NCBI RefSeq assembly: GCF_036013975.1 | Contig: NZ_CP107904.1 | Span: 5,977,001 to 6,041,000, forward strand | DNA: 64,000 bases | Source of the DNA: Kitasatospora sp. NBC_00458 | GTDB lineage: Bacteria; Actinomycetota; Actinomycetes; Streptomycetales; Streptomycetaceae | Direction of reading: 5' to 3' | Part shown: piece after piece, positions 40,295-49,036 of the stretch | How the letters are laid out: every line of letters begins with the position of its first letter | Numbering within the stretch: the first letter of the stretch is position 1 | Made by a program: the position numbers and the translations under genes | Notes under the pieces: generated by a model | Told to the model about the DNA's origin: nothing | The model's database searches: none | The model's input: only the letters and a program-made list of their open reading frames with translations

Positions 40295-41428
40295 GTGAGC
40301 AGCTCCCCCGCCGTCCCGTCCGCCCGTCCCGTCGAGCCCGGCCTGCCCCGCGTCGTCTCGGTCGTCGGCGCGACCGCCGCCGGCAAGTCCGACCTGGCCG
40401 TCGCCATCGCCCGAGCCCTCGGCGGCGAGGTGATCAACACCGACTCGATGCAGCTCTACCGGGGCATGGACATCGGCACCGCCAAGCTCACCACCGAGGA
40501 GCGCGGCGGGATCCCGCACCACCTGCTGGACATCTGGGACGTCACCGAGGCCGCCAGCGTCGCCGAGTACCAGCGGCTGGCCCGGGCCGAGATGGACCGG
40601 CTGATCGCGGCCGGCCGCACCCCCGTCCTGGTCGGCGGCTCCGGGCTGTACGTGCGGGCGGCGATCGACGAGATGGAGTTCCCCGGGACCGACCCGGAGG
40701 TCCGCGCCCGGCTGGAGGCCGAGCTGGCCGAGTCCGGCCCGTACGCGCTGCACCGCCGGCTGGCCGGACTGGACCCGGCGGCCGCCGAGGCGATCCTGAC
40801 GAGCAACGGGCGGCGGATCGTCCGCGCGCTGGAGGTCATCGAGATCACCGGGCAGCCGTTCACCGCGAACCTGCCGACCAACACCGCCGTCTACGACGCG
40901 GTGCAGATCGGCGTCGCGGTGCCCCGGGCCGAGCTGGACGAGCGGATCACCCTGCGGGTGGACCGGATGTGGCAGGCCGGGCTGCTCGACGAGGTGCGGG
41001 CGCTGGAGGGGCTCGGGCTGCGCGAGGGGCGGACCGCGTCCAGGGCGCTCGGCTACCAGCAGGTGCTGGACCACTTCGCCGGGGAGTGCACCGAGGACGA
41101 GGCGCGCGCCGAGACCGTCCGGGCCACCAAGCGGTTCGCCCGCCGCCAGGAGTCCTGGTTCCGCCGGGACGACCGCATCCACTGGCTGGCCCGGCCCGCC
41201 GGCACCGACCCGGTCGGGCTGCTGGAGCGCTCGCTGGAGCTGATCGACCGTCAGGAACCCGCCGTCCGACAGGCGCTTTCCGGCCACCCGGCGGTGCAGC
41301 TGCGCGCGCAGACGGGCGTGCAGGACGAACCGGCGGTCACGACCGGATCACGTGATGGCCACGGATCACCCGCCGACCCCGGTCAGGCCCGGAACGCCCC
41401 CCTGGACATGCCATCATCGATGCCATAA
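40295..41428 (+). CDS. miaA: tRNA dimethylallyltransferase MiaA
   Basis: A 377-residue enzyme that transfers a dimethylallyl group to A37 of tRNAs reading UNN codons. The P-loop is VVGATAAGKSDLAVAIA (residues about 22-38), followed by the conserved NTDSMQLYRGMDIGTAK, VGGSGLYVRA and KRFARRQESWFRRD. The first 18 residues are Pro/Ser-rich, and the last 65 or so (after the RSLELID region) form a family-variable tail. GTG 40295 is favoured by the -10 hexamer and the absence of a nearer start. In Streptomyces miaA affects development through tRNA for the rare UUA codon; that is known biology, not visible here. Confidence 0.95.
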   Translation: MSSSPAVPSARPVEPGLPRVVSVVGATAAGKSDLAVAIARALGGEVINTDSMQLYRGMDIGTAKLTTEERGGIPHHLLDIWDVTEAASVAEYQRLARAEMDRLIAAGRTPVLVGGSGLYVRAAIDEMEFPGTDPEVRARLEAELAESGPYALHRRLAGLDPAAAEAILTSNGRRIVRALEVIEITGQPFTANLPTNTAVYDAVQIGVAVPRAELDERITLRVDRMWQAGLLDEVRALEGLGLREGRTASRALGYQQVLDHFAGECTEDEARAETVRATKRFARRQESWFRRDDRIHWLARPAGTDPVGLLERSLELIDRQEPAVRQALSGHPAVQLRAQTGVQDEPAVTTGSRDGHGSPADPGQARNAPLDMPSSMP

Positions 41429-41500
41429 GGGATCGACCCGGCGGGTCGATCGTGCCCGGCCGCGAGTTCGCACTCGTGTCGAACTGTCAGGGGAGGCCGC

Positions 41501-42043
41501 GTGTCGACGGGTACCGGCCCCGAAACCGGCCAGAGCGCCGCTTCGAGGAGCGGCAGCGCCACCAAGGCGCAGGCCGGCGGTCTCGACGCCTCGGCGCTGA
41601 CCGACCTGCCCGACCTGCCGGTGCTGCCCGGTCTCGACGCCCCCACCTCGTACGCGGTCGCCCTGCCGGCGCTGGACACCCGCGCCCCGGCCGGGGCCGT
41701 GCACGAGCGGGAGATCCGTCCGCGCCGCCGGCTCCGCTGGTGGCAGACGCTGCCGATCGCCCTGCTGGCCACGGCCGGTTCGCTGATGTTCTCCTTCCCG
41801 CTGGCCTTCGGCTCGGCCGGGGCCGGCTCGGCGATGATCGGGATGCTGGGCCTGCTGCTCACCGCGGCCTCGGTCGGCTGGGGCGCGATGGCCGCTCGGC
41901 ACGCCGGCTACAAGTGGCCGGGCCTGCCGCGCCGCGGCACCGGTGAGCGGGCCGGGTGGAAGGCGATCGTGATCTACACGCTGATCGTGCTGGCCGCCTG
42001 TGCGCTGGCCCTCTGGCGAGTGGTCCGGCTCTCCGGCCGGTAG
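41501..42043 (+). CDS. Conserved-type integral membrane protein, unknown function
   Basis: A 180-residue protein starting at GTG 41501, just after GGGAGG. Residues 1-80 are polar and probably cytoplasmic. Three hydrophobic segments follow: about 84-104 (LPIALLATAGSLMFSFPLAF), 110-130 (SAMIGMLGLLLTAASVGWGA), and 153-173 (AIVIYTLIVLAACALALW). I recognise no domain. It sits between miaA and dapF, in the same direction as both. Confidence 0.75.
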   Translation: MSTGTGPETGQSAASRSGSATKAQAGGLDASALTDLPDLPVLPGLDAPTSYAVALPALDTRAPAGAVHEREIRPRRRLRWWQTLPIALLATAGSLMFSFPLAFGSAGAGSAMIGMLGLLLTAASVGWGAMAARHAGYKWPGLPRRGTGERAGWKAIVIYTLIVLAACALALWRVVRLSGR

Positions 42044-42169
42044 GTCCCGTCCGGCGGCTCCGGTCCGGCGGGCCCCGCCCCGCGGGTCCCGTTCACGGCC
42101 CGCCGGTCCCGTCCGGCGGCGTCCCGTCCGCGCGGTGGAACCGGAGCGCGGCGGTCCGGCCCGGCTCGG

Positions 42170-42175
42170 TAGCAT
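42170..42175 (+). promoter_or_regulatory. -10 hexamer of dapF, probably leaderless
   Basis: TAGCAT ends 7 nt before the GTG at 42183. GGGAGG abuts the start codon too closely to be a working Shine-Dalgarno sequence, which favours a leaderless transcript. Confidence 0.45.
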
Positions 42176-42182
42176 CGGGAGG

Positions 42183-43091
42183 GTGACCGCATCCTCCGCT
42201 CAGCCCGCCGGCCTCCCCTTCCTCAAGGGGCACGGTACCCAGAACGACTTCGTCATCGTCCCCGACCTGGACGGCCGGCTGGCGATCGGCCCGCGCGCCG
42301 TCGCCGCGCTCTGCGACCGCAGGGCCGGGATCGGCGGCGACGGAGTGCTGCGCGTGGTGCGCTCCGCCGCCGATCCGGCCGCGGCCGACCAGGCGGACCG
42401 GGCCGAGTGGTTCATGGACTACCGCAACTCCGACGGCTCGATCGGCGAGATGTGCGGCAACGGCGTCCGGGTCTTCGCCCGGTACCTGGTCGAGGCCGGG
42501 CTGGCCGAGCCGGGCGAGCTGGCGGTGGCCACCCGGGCCGGGGTGCGGACGGTGCGGGTCGCCGAGGACGCCGAGGATGGCACGCCGGGCGAGGTCACCG
42601 TGGACATGGGCCGCGCGGTGCTGCCCGGCCCGGACGGGATCGAGGTCGTGGTCGGCGAGCGGCGCTGGCCGGCCCGGAACGTCAACATGGGCAACCCGCA
42701 CGCGGTGGCGTTCATCGAGAGCCTGGACCACGCGGGCGACCTGCTGACCGCACCGGAGACCGGCCCCGAGGGCGTCTACCCGCAGGGCGTCAACGTCGAG
42801 TTCGTGGTGGACCGGGGGCCGCGGCACGTCGCGATGCGGGTGCACGAGCGCGGCTCCGGCGAGACCCGCTCCTGCGGCACCGGCGCCTGCGCCGTCGCGG
42901 TGGCCACCGCGCGCCGGGACGGCGTGGACCCGGCGGTCACCGGCGAGGCCGTCACGTACACGGTGGACGTTCCGGGCGGCCGGCTGGTGATCACCGAGCA
43001 CCCGGACGGCCGGGTGGAGAAGACCGGCCCGGCGGTGATCGTGGCCCGCGGCGAGCTGGACCCGGGCTGGCTGGCCGCGCTGGAGGGGTGA
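42183..43091 (+). CDS. dapF: Diaminopimelate epimerase
   Basis: A 302-residue PLP-independent epimerase that turns LL-diaminopimelate into the meso form for lysine and peptidoglycan synthesis. Both catalytic cysteines are in place: Cys 91 (EMCGNGVRVFARY) and Cys 231 (RSCGTGACAVAV). Other signatures are KGHGTQNDFVI, RNSDGSIGEMC and NMGNPHAVAF. KGHGTQNDF differs from the usual KMHGLGNDF (Thr-Gln for Leu-Gly), as is common in Streptomyces. Streptomyces cell walls normally contain LL-Dap, so the meso product mainly serves lysine synthesis. Confidence 0.95.
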   Translation: MTASSAQPAGLPFLKGHGTQNDFVIVPDLDGRLAIGPRAVAALCDRRAGIGGDGVLRVVRSAADPAAADQADRAEWFMDYRNSDGSIGEMCGNGVRVFARYLVEAGLAEPGELAVATRAGVRTVRVAEDAEDGTPGEVTVDMGRAVLPGPDGIEVVVGERRWPARNVNMGNPHAVAFIESLDHAGDLLTAPETGPEGVYPQGVNVEFVVDRGPRHVAMRVHERGSGETRSCGTGACAVAVATARRDGVDPAVTGEAVTYTVDVPGGRLVITEHPDGRVEKTGPAVIVARGELDPGWLAALEG

Positions 43092-43289
43092 CACCCGCGC
43101 GCGGCCGCGGACCGGGCCCGTGCCGGTGGGCGCGGCCCGTCCGTTTGCCCATTCCGTATGCGGCCGAATCCCCCCGTTCGGGTGATACCCATGACGGACG
43201 GGAAGCAGGGCATCGCGGAACGTGCTCTGCTCGGTAGCATGGACCACCGGGTCGGCCCAAGCTCCCGGTGACCGCTGCCGGAGGTGCCG

Positions 43290-45791
43290 ATGACCATCGA
43301 AGCCGGGCAGCCCCTGGCGGGGCAGCCGACGTCCGCACGGCAGGCCGGGCCCAGGCGGCCCCTCGGGGGGCTCGGCCGGGCAGCCCTCGGCCGCGCCGGC
43401 CGGGCCGCGCTGCTGGCCACCGGCCGCCCGCCGGTGCCGGACGCCCTCGAACCGCTGGTCCAGGCCCACCGGCGGCACCACCCGCAGGCCGACCTCGGCC
43501 TGCTCGGCCGCGCCTACCGGCTGGCGGAGGCGAGCCACCGCGGGCAGAAGCGGAAGAGCGGCGAGCCGTACATCACCCACCCGCTCGCCGTCACCATGAT
43601 CCTGTCCCAACTCGGCGCCGAGACCACCACCTTGGTCGCCTCGCTGCTCCACGACACCGTGGAGGACACCGAGTTGACGCTGGATCAGGTCAGTGCCGGG
43701 TTCGGTCCCGAAGTCGCCTACCTGGTCGACGGGGTGACCAAACTGGAGAAGGTCGACTTCGGTGCGGCCGCCGAGGCCGAGACCTTCCGCAAGATGCTGG
43801 TCGCCACCGGGGACGACGTCCGGGTCATGGTGATCAAGCTCGCCGACCGGCTGCACAACATGCGCACCATCCGGCACATGAAGCCGGCCAGCCAGGTGCG
43901 GATCGCCAAGGTCACCCGGGACGTCCTGATCCCGCTGGCCGAACGGCTCGGCATCCAGGTCCTCAAGGCGGAGCTGGAGGACATCGTCTTCGCCACCCTG
44001 CACCCCGAGGAGCACACCCGCACCCGCTCCCTGCTCGCCCGCCACGAGGCCGGTCAGGACACCCTGCTGGATCCGTTCGCCCGGACCCTGGGCCGCCAGC
44101 TGGCCGAGGCCGGGATCGCCGCCGAGGTCACCGTCCGCCCCCGGCACTGCGTCTCGCTGCACCGGGTGCTGCTCAAGCGGGCCGCCGCGCCCGGCCCGGA
44201 CGGCCGGCCCCAGGGGCCGCAGCCCGCCGACTTCGGGCGGCTGCTGGTGGTGGTCGAGGAGAACGCCGACTGCTACGCCGTCCTCGGCGAGCTGCACACC
44301 TGCTGGACGCCGCTGCCGGGCGAGTTCAAGGACTTCGTGGCCGCCCCCAAGTTCAACCTGTACCAGTCGCTGCACACCGCCGTGGCGCTGTCCGGCGGCG
44401 AGGTGGTCGAGGTGCTGGTGCGCACCCGGCGGATGCACGAGGTCGCCGAGACCGGCGTGGTCGCGCTCGGCGACCCCCGGCAGCCCGGCGGCGGCGACCA
44501 GGGCGGGGACGAACTCGACCGCACCGACCCGGCCAGGCCCGGCTGGCTCTCCCGGCTGCTGGAGTGGCAGCAGGAGACCCCGGACCCGGACGCCTTCTGG
44601 TCCGCGCTCACCGCCGACCTGGCCGGGGACCGCGAGATCACCGTCGTCACCGAGCACGGCGTGACGCTCCAGCTGAGGGCCGGCGCCAGCTGTGTGGACG
44701 CCGCGTACCTGCTCGGCGAGGAGACCGGCCACCGCTGTATCGGCGCCCGGGTCAACGGCCGGCTCACCGCGCTCTCCACGGTCCTCCAGGACGGCGACCA
44801 GGTCGCCATCCTCACCGACGAGCCCGCGGCACCGGACGGGGCCGGGCCCCCCGGAGGGGCCGGGGACACCCAGGCCGGGCCCGGCGGCCACCGGGCCGAA
44901 CCGTCCGGTCCGGCCCCCGAGTGGCTGGCGCACGCCCGCACCCCCGCCGCGCGGCTGGCCATCGAACGCTGGCTGGCCGACCACCCGCCGCGCCGCCCGG
45001 TTGTCCGCACCGGCCCCTCCGCCGGTCAGCCGGCGCCGCCCGCGCACCGTGCCGCGGCCGACCGGCCGGCCGCCCCGGTCACGGTCGCCGGCCGCCCCGC
45101 CGCACCGGTCCGGCTGGCCCGCTGCTGCACCCCCGTACCGCCCGACGCGATCGCCGGCTACCCGATCCGCGGCGGCACCGTCGCCGTCCACCGGGCCGAC
45201 TGCCCGGCGGGGGAGCGGATGCGGGCGGACGGCCGCGTCGCCCTGGAGGTCGGCTGGCGGCCCGGCGGCGCACCGCCCGCGGGCTACCGGGCCACCCTGC
45301 GCGCCGAGGCGCTGAACCGGCCGCGGCTGCTCGCCGACCTCACCGCGGCGATCTCGGCGGAGGGCGTCGGGATCGTCTCCGCCGAGGTCGAGCCGCCGCA
45401 GGAGCTGCGGGTCCGGCACACCTACACCGTCGAACTGCCCGACCCGGCCGTGCTGGCCGCCGTGCTCCGGGCGATGCTCAGGGTCTCCGGGGTGTACGAC
45501 GTCGGCCGCCCGCACGCCCCGGCGGGCGGCGGCCCGGGGAGGACCCCGGCCGGTGCCGCACCGGGGGAGGGGTCGGTGGGGCGGCCGCCGGAGACAAGGG
45601 GGGAAACGCGGGAGGAGACGGGGGAGGAGAGGGGCGGGAAGGGGCCGGAGGAGGGACCGGGGGAGGCGCCCCGGCGAAATGGGGATGCCCCGCCCGCGCC
45701 GGGCGTGCGAACATCATGGGGAATTCACGGCCGGACCGCGGCGTTGACCGGGCAGAGAAGTCTCAGCCCGTTCCGCGGCCCCGAGGGGTAG
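43290..45791 (+). CDS. RelA/SpoT-type protein: intact HD, eroded synthetase
   Basis: An 833-residue RSH protein: HD hydrolase domain (residues about 65-205, with ITHPLAVTMILSQLGAETTT and the His121-Asp122 pair in LLHDTVEDTE), synthetase-like domain (about 240-395), TGS domain (about 445-510) and a C-terminal ACT domain (about 655-730). The HD core keeps YLVDGVTKLEKVDF and RLHNMRTI. The synthetase departs from active enzymes: RPRHCVSLHRVL where active ones have a form of RPKHYYSIYQKM, DFGRLLVV in place of D-L-x-A-x-R, and AETGVVALG in place of AExGxAAHW. It therefore probably only degrades (p)ppGpp. It matches the position of the second RSH gene of S. coelicolor (rshA). ATG 43290 follows GGAGG by 5 nt; a repetitive Glu/Gly tail ends the protein. 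Confidence 0.85.
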   Translation: MTIEAGQPLAGQPTSARQAGPRRPLGGLGRAALGRAGRAALLATGRPPVPDALEPLVQAHRRHHPQADLGLLGRAYRLAEASHRGQKRKSGEPYITHPLAVTMILSQLGAETTTLVASLLHDTVEDTELTLDQVSAGFGPEVAYLVDGVTKLEKVDFGAAAEAETFRKMLVATGDDVRVMVIKLADRLHNMRTIRHMKPASQVRIAKVTRDVLIPLAERLGIQVLKAELEDIVFATLHPEEHTRTRSLLARHEAGQDTLLDPFARTLGRQLAEAGIAAEVTVRPRHCVSLHRVLLKRAAAPGPDGRPQGPQPADFGRLLVVVEENADCYAVLGELHTCWTPLPGEFKDFVAAPKFNLYQSLHTAVALSGGEVVEVLVRTRRMHEVAETGVVALGDPRQPGGGDQGGDELDRTDPARPGWLSRLLEWQQETPDPDAFWSALTADLAGDREITVVTEHGVTLQLRAGASCVDAAYLLGEETGHRCIGARVNGRLTALSTVLQDGDQVAILTDEPAAPDGAGPPGGAGDTQAGPGGHRAEPSGPAPEWLAHARTPAARLAIERWLADHPPRRPVVRTGPSAGQPAPPAHRAAADRPAAPVTVAGRPAAPVRLARCCTPVPPDAIAGYPIRGGTVAVHRADCPAGERMRADGRVALEVGWRPGGAPPAGYRATLRAEALNRPRLLADLTAAISAEGVGIVSAEVEPPQELRVRHTYTVELPDPAVLAAVLRAMLRVSGVYDVGRPHAPAGGGPGRTPAGAAPGEGSVGRPPETRGETREETGEERGGKGPEEGPGEAPRRNGDAPPAPGVRTSWGIHGRTAALTGQRSLSPFRGPEG

Positions 45792-45900
45792 CTCACACCT
45801 CGCCCGAGTGGTAGACGGGGCGGCAGCTGGGCAGACTCCGGGCACGACCGTCCGTACGGTCGCGCACAGGCCACCCGAGAACCAGCAGCCTAAGGACAGA

Positions 45901-47409
45901 ATGACCTCCACGTTCGACACCCGCGACCACGCCGACGCCCCGCGCCGCACGGACGGTCTGCGGGCGGAAGCCCTCATGGACGAGGACCTCGCGGCCATCG
46001 ACGAGGACCTCGGCAACCACTACGACGGCGACCAGTACGACCGCAGCGAGCGTGCCGCGCTGCGCCGTGTCGCCGGCCTCTCCACCGAACTCCAGGACGT
46101 CACCGAGGTCGAGTACCGCCAGCTCCGGCTGGAGCGCGTGGTGCTCGTGGGCGTCTGGACCGACGGCACCGCCGAGGAGGCGGAGAACTCGCTCGCCGAG
46201 CTCGCCGCGCTGGCCGAGACGGCCGGGTCCGAGGTGCTGGACGGTGTCATCCAGCGCCGGGACAAGCCCGACGCCGCCACCTACATCGGCTCCGGCAAGG
46301 CGAAGGAGCTGCGCGACATCGTCGCCGCGACCGGCGCCGACACCGTCGTCTGCGACGGTGAGCTCACCCCGGGCCAGCTGATCCAGCTGGAGGACGTCGT
46401 CAAGGTCAAGGTCGTCGACCGGACGGCCCTGATCCTCGACATCTTCGCCCAGCACGCCAAGTCCCGCGAGGGCAAGGCGCAGGTCTCGCTCGCGCAGATG
46501 CAGTACATGCTCCCGCGCCTGCGCGGCTGGGGTCAGTCGCTCTCCCGGCAGATGGGTGGTGGCGGTTCCGGGTCGTCCGGCGGCGGCATGGCGACCCGTG
46601 GTCCCGGTGAGACGAAGATCGAGACCGACCGGCGCCGGATCCGCGAGAAGATGGCGAAGCTCCGCCGGGAGATCGCCGACATGAAGAAGGGCCGCGACAC
46701 CAAGCGGCAGGAGCGGCGGCGCCACCAGGTGCCGTCGGTGGCGATCGCCGGGTACACCAACGCCGGCAAGTCCTCCATCCTCAACCGGCTCACCGGCGCG
46801 GGCGTGCTGGTGGAGAACGCGCTGTTCGCCACCCTCGACCCGACCGTGCGCCGGGCGCAGACCCCGAACGGCCGGGTCTACACCCTGGCCGACACCGTCG
46901 GATTCGTCCGGCACCTGCCGCACCACCTGGTCGAGGCGTTCCGCTCCACCATGGAGGAGGTCGCCGAGGCCGACCTCATCCTGCACGTGGTGGACGGCTC
47001 GCACCCCGAGCCGGAGACCCAGCTGGCCGCCGTCCGCGAGGTGGTCGTCTCGGTCGACGCGCAGAACGTGCCCGAGATCGTGGTGATCAACAAGGCCGAC
47101 GCCGCCGACCCGATCGTGCTGCAGCGGCTGCTGCGCCGCGAGCCGCACGCCATCGTGGTGTCGGCCCGCACCGGCCAGGGCATGGACGAGCTGCTCAAGC
47201 TCATCGACGACGAGCTGCCCCGCCCGGCCGTCGAGGTGCACGCGCTCGTCCCGTACACCCAGGGCGGCCTGGTCTCCCGGGTGCACGCCGAGGGCGAGCT
47301 GCTGGGCACCGAGCACACCGCGGAGGGCACGCTGCTGCACGCCAAGGTCCCGGCCGAGCTGGCCGCGGAGCTGGAGCGCTACGCCGTGGCGCTGACGCCG
47401 CAGGCCTGA
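45901..47409 (+). CDS. hflX: Ribosome-associated GTPase HflX
   Basis: A 502-residue GTPase that binds the 50S subunit and splits stalled ribosomes. The N-terminal HflX domain has DAATYIGSGKAKEL and VCDGELTPGQLIQLED, followed by the SREGKAQVSLAQMQYMLPRL segment, a Gly/Ser linker, and the G domain: G1 GYTNAGKS, G2/G3 FATLDPTVRR and DTVGFVRHLP, G4 NKAD, G5 VSARTG. ATG 45901 is 6 nt after AAGGA. The frame is open upstream to GTG 45808, but the extra segment is not family-like. The gene ends in a very strong terminator. Confidence 0.96.
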   Translation: MTSTFDTRDHADAPRRTDGLRAEALMDEDLAAIDEDLGNHYDGDQYDRSERAALRRVAGLSTELQDVTEVEYRQLRLERVVLVGVWTDGTAEEAENSLAELAALAETAGSEVLDGVIQRRDKPDAATYIGSGKAKELRDIVAATGADTVVCDGELTPGQLIQLEDVVKVKVVDRTALILDIFAQHAKSREGKAQVSLAQMQYMLPRLRGWGQSLSRQMGGGGSGSSGGGMATRGPGETKIETDRRRIREKMAKLRREIADMKKGRDTKRQERRRHQVPSVAIAGYTNAGKSSILNRLTGAGVLVENALFATLDPTVRRAQTPNGRVYTLADTVGFVRHLPHHLVEAFRSTMEEVAEADLILHVVDGSHPEPETQLAAVREVVVSVDAQNVPEIVVINKADAADPIVLQRLLRREPHAIVVSARTGQGMDELLKLIDDELPRPAVEVHALVPYTQGGLVSRVHAEGELLGTEHTAEGTLLHAKVPAELAAELERYAVALTPQA

Positions 47410-47422
47410 CGCCCCGGGCCCC

Positions 47423-47482
47423 GTACGCCGACGGGCCCCGGTCCCCCTCCTCCGGGAGGCGGACCGGGGCCCGTCGGCGTAC
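47423..47482. terminator. Long bidirectional terminator hairpin after hflX
   Basis: A perfect 22-bp stem (47423-47444 with 47461-47482) encloses a second 5-bp stem (47446-47450 with 47455-47459), giving a 60-nt rod. It lies 14 nt after hflX and 38 nt before the end of the convergent protease gene. Confidence 0.9.
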
Positions 47483-47520
47483 CCGCCGCCGGCCGTACGG
47501 GCGGCGGCCCGTACCCGCGG

Positions 47521-48681
47521 CTACTTCTTCTTCGCGATCCAGTCCAGCGCCTGCTTGGCGACCGTCTCCAGGTACGGCCCGCTCAGCGAGGTGTGGTCCT
47601 GGGTGCCGATCGAGGTGTTGGAGACCAGCGCGGTCCTCCCGTCCGGCATCGGGGCGAACCAGCCGCCGCCGCTGGAGCCCTGCGTCATGTTGCAGCCGAC
47701 GGTGAGCATCGACGGGCGCTTCGGGTCGAAGGAGAGCCGGGTCGGCTTGCCGCCCTCGCAGCGGTAGAGCTCCTGGCCGTCGAACGGCTTGTAGAGCGGG
47801 TAGCCGACCGCCGCGACGGCGAGCTTGTCACGCGGGGCGTCGAACCAGACCGGGACGGCCGAACCGACCGTCTCCTCCAGCGACTTGCCGGTGTCGTTCT
47901 GGTTGCTCACCCGCATGATCGCGAAGTCGTACTGGCTGGCCGCGTCGCCCGTGCCGCCGCCCTCGACCAGCCACTGCGGCGAGGTCACCACGTCCTTCGC
48001 CCACCAGGTGCCGAGCGGCGCCAGCTCCGCGAGCGGGGCCTTCTTGCCGCCGCTGGAGGCGCCGGAGTTGTTGTAGGCCGGGACGAACACCAGGTCCTTG
48101 AAGTACTTGCCGCCCTTGCCCGGGTGGACGCAGTGGCCCGCCGTCCACACCAGGTTGCTCTTGCCCGGGTGCGCCGGGTCCGTGATCACGGTGGCCGAGC
48201 AGTTGCCGCGACCGCCGTCGGCGGAGAAGAAGATCTTCCCGGAGGGCTGCTTGGTGTACGGGCGCGGCACCGGCACGGCCTTGACCACCGCGGGCTCGGG
48301 GTCGGTGACCCCGGCGTCGTCGGCCGGCTTGGCGGTGGGCGGGGCCGGGTCGGCCGGCTTGGAGTCGCCCATCTTGTCCGGGTTCCAGAAGTCCTTCACG
48401 ATCGGGTTGTTGAAGACGTTCTTGGACGCCCACTTGTCCCAGTCGTCGAACGTCCACTTCGTCAGGTCGTCCCAGCTCTTCGGCAGGCCCTCCAGCAGGC
48501 CCGTCGGGAGACCCGTCGGGAGCGTGATGCCGCCCCCCGTGGCGGTGGCGCCGCCGGTGGCGGGCGGCGGCGCGGCGGTGCCCCCGCCGCCGGAGGGCCC
48601 GTCCGGGCCGCAGGCGGTGACGGCGAGCAGGGTTCCCGCGGCGAGGGCCGCGGCCACGGCTGACCGGTGGATCGCTGGCAT
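47521..48681 (-). CDS. Secreted trypsin-like serine peptidase (lipoprotein)
   Basis: A 386-residue protein with a signal peptide and lipobox (LLAVTAC, Cys 24), a Gly/Pro/Thr-rich linker, and a chymotrypsin-fold domain. The triad is His 183 (VWTAGHCVH), Asp 252 (YDFAIMRV) and Ser 337 (GSSGGGW). It resembles the V8/glutamyl endopeptidase-like secreted peptidases of Streptomyces. The linker ahead of the domain (KSWDDLTKWTFDDWDKWASK) is Trp/Asp-rich and unusual. It is convergent with hflX and divergent from the siderophore operon; no functional tie is evident. ATG 48681. Confidence 0.88.
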   Translation of the reverse strand: MPAIHRSAVAAALAAGTLLAVTACGPDGPSGGGGTAAPPPATGGATATGGGITLPTGLPTGLLEGLPKSWDDLTKWTFDDWDKWASKNVFNNPIVKDFWNPDKMGDSKPADPAPPTAKPADDAGVTDPEPAVVKAVPVPRPYTKQPSGKIFFSADGGRGNCSATVITDPAHPGKSNLVWTAGHCVHPGKGGKYFKDLVFVPAYNNSGASSGGKKAPLAELAPLGTWWAKDVVTSPQWLVEGGGTGDAASQYDFAIMRVSNQNDTGKSLEETVGSAVPVWFDAPRDKLAVAAVGYPLYKPFDGQELYRCEGGKPTRLSFDPKRPSMLTVGCNMTQGSSGGGWFAPMPDGRTALVSNTSIGTQDHTSLSGPYLETVAKQALDWIAKKK

Positions 48682-48900
48682 GGAGTGCTTCCCCCTGGTA
48701 GATCGGCGTGCGGGCGGCGGGCCGCCGCCTTGGAGTCTCCCACTGGGTATCAGGACGGCACCGGCCGACCCCCGGGTTCCGGGCGCGGCAGGCGGTCACC
48801 GATCTGTGACGCGGACCGGCCGGGCGCGTGACGCCGTCCCGCCCGGCGCGTCGGCAGGACGGGTCCTCGCTCCCCCTGAGTGGTGAACAACCATCGTTCT

Positions 48901-48916
48901 TCACTCGGACGAGTGA
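48901..48916. promoter_or_regulatory. Palindromic operator candidate TCACTCG-GA-CGAGTGA
   Basis: A perfect inverted repeat with 7-bp arms and a 2-nt centre, 27 bp upstream of the iron box. This is the type of site bound by dimeric TetR- or GntR-like regulators. No regulator gene lies in the operon. Confidence 0.5.
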
Positions 48917-48942
48917 GCCGTCCTTGTGATCACCCGTCAGGG

Positions 48943-48961
48943 ATAGCTAACCCTTACCTGA
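48943..48961. promoter_or_regulatory. Iron box (DmdR1/IdeR-type operator)
   Basis: The minus strand reads TCAGGTAAGGGTTAGCTAT, which matches the iron-box consensus TTAGGTTAGGCTAACCTAA at 13 of 19 positions by eye. It lies 76 bp before the siderophore start, the right place for iron-dependent repression. Confidence 0.7.
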
Positions 48962-49036
48962 CGCGACGGTGCGAGCGCCCGCCGGTTCCTCTCCACCCCA
49001 CGCGCGTCGGCATCCCATGCGCCCCAAGGAGCAGCA

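Larger units (their letters stand above)
48682..49036. promoter_or_regulatory. Divergent promoter region of protease and siderophore operon
   Basis: A 355-bp gap with no supported gene. It holds the palindrome at 48901 and the iron box at 48943, listed separately. AAGGAG (49026-49031) is the ribosome-binding site of the first siderophore gene. Confidence 0.6.

Noticed and set aside
41476-41491. TCGAACTGTCAGGGGA as a LexA box
   Set aside because: Only the left half-site fits; the right half matches poorly and the downstream gene has no damage-related function.
42093-45515. A 1140-codon minus-strand open frame across dapF and the RSH gene
   Set aside because: It spans two genuine plus-strand genes and their gap and has no recognisable domain; long antisense frames are expected at this GC content.
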